Positions 61,405 through 64,000 of a DNA stretch of 64,000 bases are shown here, one piece after another. Source of the DNA: Nymphaea colorata (Eukaryota; Streptophyta; Magnoliopsida; Nymphaeales; Nymphaeaceae); the NCBI RefSeq assembly GCF_008831285.2, contig NC_045138.2, positions 32,645,934 through 32,709,933 on the forward strand, read 5' to 3'. Every line of letters begins with the position of its first letter. Within the stretch, counting starts at the first letter, position 1. The translations under genes were made by a program, and so were the position numbers. The notes under the pieces are model-generated. The model saw only the letters and a program-made list of their open reading frames with translations, was not told the origin of the DNA and did not search any database.

Positions 61405-64000
61405 TTATCCCATCAAGCGGCGGACCCCTGACGGCCACCTCTGCCATTTGTGTGAGTGGGCGAAATTTTTCTGCTTAGAACAGAGAGAGAGAGAGAGAGA
61501 TTAAACAAAATGCATGCATCGTTGATCATTGCAATAAAAGAAACTGCACCTTGTTTATGATAGCTCTGAAGTGGGAAACCACCGACTCTTCTGATAAGAC
61601 ATGTTCATAGCTCTCAAAGGACTCAAAAAGTTTGTTGATCCCCTTTTCTGTTAGGGACAACTGTGAAAGGCAGTAAGCTATTCCTTCCCATTGTTTAACA
61701 TCTGCAGTACAGTGTGCAACATCAATCAATCCAAGCTAATGAACAGGGAGTTATGGCTCCGCAAACAGATGAGGAAACTAAGCAAATAATATTCATAATG
61801 TAAGATATGTTTCTAAGAAGAATCTCCAGTTTCAGCCATGGTACATCCTAAAACAAAATAGAAATATTGCTGCATGTAACTTCTCCATATATAGCAAACA
61901 CTTCTGGTTAGATGTCATCTAAGTTTCAGGATGCATATCTAAGAGGTAAAACAATACACTGGTGGCAAAGTTAGTTTAAGAAAATTTTCAAAAATCTTAA
62001 TGTTATAATAAATCAAAGAGTAGAATATTGAAAAACAAAACATGCATATGTTCAAAAAAGGGCAGCTTAGAAACTCGACTGAAAAATATGTAGTAGACAA
62101 ATTTGAATTTTGGTGGCACTAAACATAATGCAACAGTAGATGAATATACTCCTTTTTTTAAATCCTCAGGTCTTAACATGATGAAATTATTCAAACAGAC
62201 ACAGAAAATTCCAAAAGCAAATAGTAAGTTTTGTTAAAAAAAAAAACTACTTAATAGGAGAAAATGTAGGAATTCAGCAAAAGGGGCCACAATCACATGC
62301 AGAGATCTATCCCATCAGCTTCTACACGTCACGAACGACAACGAGCAGCACAAGCAAAAAGCCAGTTTGGAAATGTGAATGAAGAAGGCTTCTGACCTCA
62401 CCACTGTTTTATAAAGAAAAGGAAAATCCAAATGTTTTAAGATGCCTGCTATACTGCACGGTGAATCCTCCAAGCTACATTGCAAAACAGTAAAGCTGCT
62501 GTGCCTCGTGCTATGCTAGGCCTTAGAATATCTTTCAAGAGCAGGCCTTGCATGCTCACGAATTCATTGCAATTAAGAGAAAAAAAAAAAACTTGTTTTG
62601 ACATTAATAATCTTCAAGGTGATTGTTTTCTTTTTGTGGCACCATAGCTATAGGCTGGTTTTACAAACATCACCAACTCACTGTATCTTCTGTCTTCCAA
62701 TAACCAAAAATGATTGGTGATGACTTCATTCTTGTTCAGAGAAAGAAAATGAAAAGTCCACAAACAGCAGATACAAGTTTTAATACACACTCCAATTCTA
62801 TAAAACTACAGGAGGAAAAAAATACAGATCAAAATATTTGCAAAACATGCAAGAACATTTCTCCAAAGGAAGTGCACATGCAACCCACCAATCGTTCCAC
62901 AGAACCTATTACAAAGCTTCTCAACCAGACCTTCCATTTGCTTGTCCTACAAAAATTTAAATATCAGAAAGGGAGTGGAAGGACGAGACTGGAAGAACAG
63001 TTACATTGCATGTACAATGCAAACTGAAGCACCTTTTTAATTAACCCAATTAGGAACTGCACAATGCTGCAAAAAGTTTGTTCAGCGAAGTTCTGGTTGG
63101 ACAGTCTGCTAAGAATGTCTGGCAGGAAATTGTAGACAGGATTGCTTCCTACAAAGGGACAACATGTTGGCATATTTAACATAATCTTGTTGTACCAGTT
63201 GTTAAAAGTCCAGAGTTGTAGCTTAAAATTTAAATTTGTTACCCTTCTTTGACAATTCATGGAAAAAAAACTTGGCTGAATTTGAGATCCTGTCATCCAC
63301 ATCTTCTAATTGAACAGCCATTTCATTAATGCAACCCTTTGCCTGGTCAACAAGCATTCCACGTGTAACTTGGTATTTTCTCCTAAACAACAGTGTACCA
63401 AAAGTATCTTTGGCCAAAATAAGTACCTTCATCATGTCATTCAGAATGAGATGAGAAAGGACCAGAACAGCATTTTTTCGGACAGATATTGCAGGATCAC
63501 AAAGCCGAGCATACATGTTCTCTTTCCATGGCTCTAATAGATTAGGAAAACGCACTGACAAATCTCCAAGAGCTATTGTACAATTGGAACGAACAGTTTC
63601 ACGTGGTGCATTCTCAGCAACAGTGAATAGAAGCTGCAGATTTGCTTCACTGCTAATGGTTTGGCTTACACAGTTAGGATTTGCAATACGGGCCATGTTA
63701 TTTTTATCCAAATTGCATGAGATAATGATCAGATACTTTACCAAAAGTTAGCATCAATTAGCATCAACTTGCAGAGAGCCAGCATACCAGCAGCTTGTAA
63801 CTCAGGGTACTACAGACATAAATGGGCATATTAATTTTCCCAGGCTCATAAAGACAGTAGTCTTAAAGATTTAGTATTCAACAAAACCACTCACCTGCTG
63901 CATTGAGCCGAAGTTCCTACATAGTTTCGCAACAAGAGGAGCACATAGCCCAATTAAATTTTTATCAGTTGAACCACCTGAAATAATATCCTTCTCAGCT
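61405..64000 (-). CDS. CAP-D2: Condensin subunit CAP-D2 (condensin complex subunit 1), 3' part, runs off right edge
   Basis: Exons on the minus strand: 64000(edge)-63895, 63809-63742, 63649-63427, 63342-63243, 63148-63033, 62946-62889 and 61701-61550, all with matching phases. They read ..GLCAPLVAKLCRNFGSMQQ, YPELQAAGMLALCKLMLIDA and RSNCTIALGDLSVRFPNLLE. The HEAT-repeat condensin signature SVRKNAVLVLSHLILNDMMK follows, then INEMAVQLED, NPVYNFLPDILSRLSNQN, KQMEGLVEKLCNRF and DVKQWEGIAYCLSQLSLTEKG. CAP-D2 is a HEAT subunit of condensin I, needed for mitotic chromosome compaction. After the conserved FRAIINK, a candidate last exon (61470-61405) keeps only KxFA, diverges and stops after 21 residues, whereas plant CAP-D2 normally continues with an acidic/Lys tail. 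The gene may therefore be C-terminally altered or a recent pseudogene. The N-terminal part is outside the window. Confidence 0.85.
63343..63426 (-). other. 84-nt in-frame, stop-free intron (possible exitron) in CAP-D2
   Basis: Between MMK and AKGCINEMA the minus strand reads AAG|GTACTT ... GACCAG|GCA. Its length is divisible by three and it has no stop, so retention would add 28 residues (starting VLILAKDTFG) without breaking the frame. It is called an intron because relatives join MMK directly to xKGxINEMA. Confidence 0.75.

Overview
The window is nuclear DNA from a flowering plant. The protein-coding genes are split by many AT-rich GT-AG introns. They encode a land-plant antenna protein (LHCB3), an E-class PPR protein, a plant-type GT14 glucuronosyltransferase and a small plant complex I subunit. 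A nuclear tRNA-Ile(AAU) and non-autonomous hAT, MITE, SINE and LTR remnants fit the same picture. The species cannot be named from the sequence.

Layout, left to right. 0-10 kb has no intact gene: a likely solo LTR (1385-1760), a decayed LRR receptor-kinase pseudogene (about 2.8-4.4 kb, minus), a short MITE and a 604-bp hAT element with a perfect 8-bp target-site duplication (TSD). 10.6-15.0 kb (+): 12-exon chloroplast-type PLP enzyme of the aluminium-resistance/methionine gamma-lyase-like family. 17.6-18.2 kb: second hAT element, also with a perfect TSD. 19.5-23.4 kb (+): GT14 beta-glucuronosyltransferase-like gene. 24.5 kb: tRNA-derived SINE. 25.0-32.5 kb (-): two tandem formiminotransferase-like genes, with an extra copy of the upstream flank stranded between them. 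35.8-38.3 kb (+): LAZ1/DUF300 membrane protein. 40.0-43.6 kb (+): putative plastid zinc-ribbon membrane protein. 46.8-49.2 kb (+): membrane-anchored coiled-coil protein whose single intron appears to be GC-AG. 50.6-51.7 kb (-): small complex I subunit. 52.3 kb (+): tRNA-Ile. 54.4-55.8 kb (+): LHCB3. 57.1-58.6 kb (-): intronless PPR gene. 59.9-60.2 kb: broken copy of two exons of the PLP-enzyme gene. 61.4 kb to the right edge (-): 3' part of a condensin CAP-D2 gene whose last exon looks altered.

The genes form no operon or pathway cluster; only the two formiminotransferase genes are functionally linked, by tandem duplication. I see no sign of a new multigene system. The most informative observations are structural: the two hAT insertions with intact TSDs, the orphan upstream block between the formiminotransferase genes, the dispersed PLP-enzyme fragment beside the condensin gene, a retainable 84-nt intron in the condensin gene, a probable GC-AG intron beside a long AT microsatellite, and an inverted pair of CCAAT boxes in the LHCB3 promoter. 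Exon boundaries were placed by hand from splice consensus, reading frame and family conservation.
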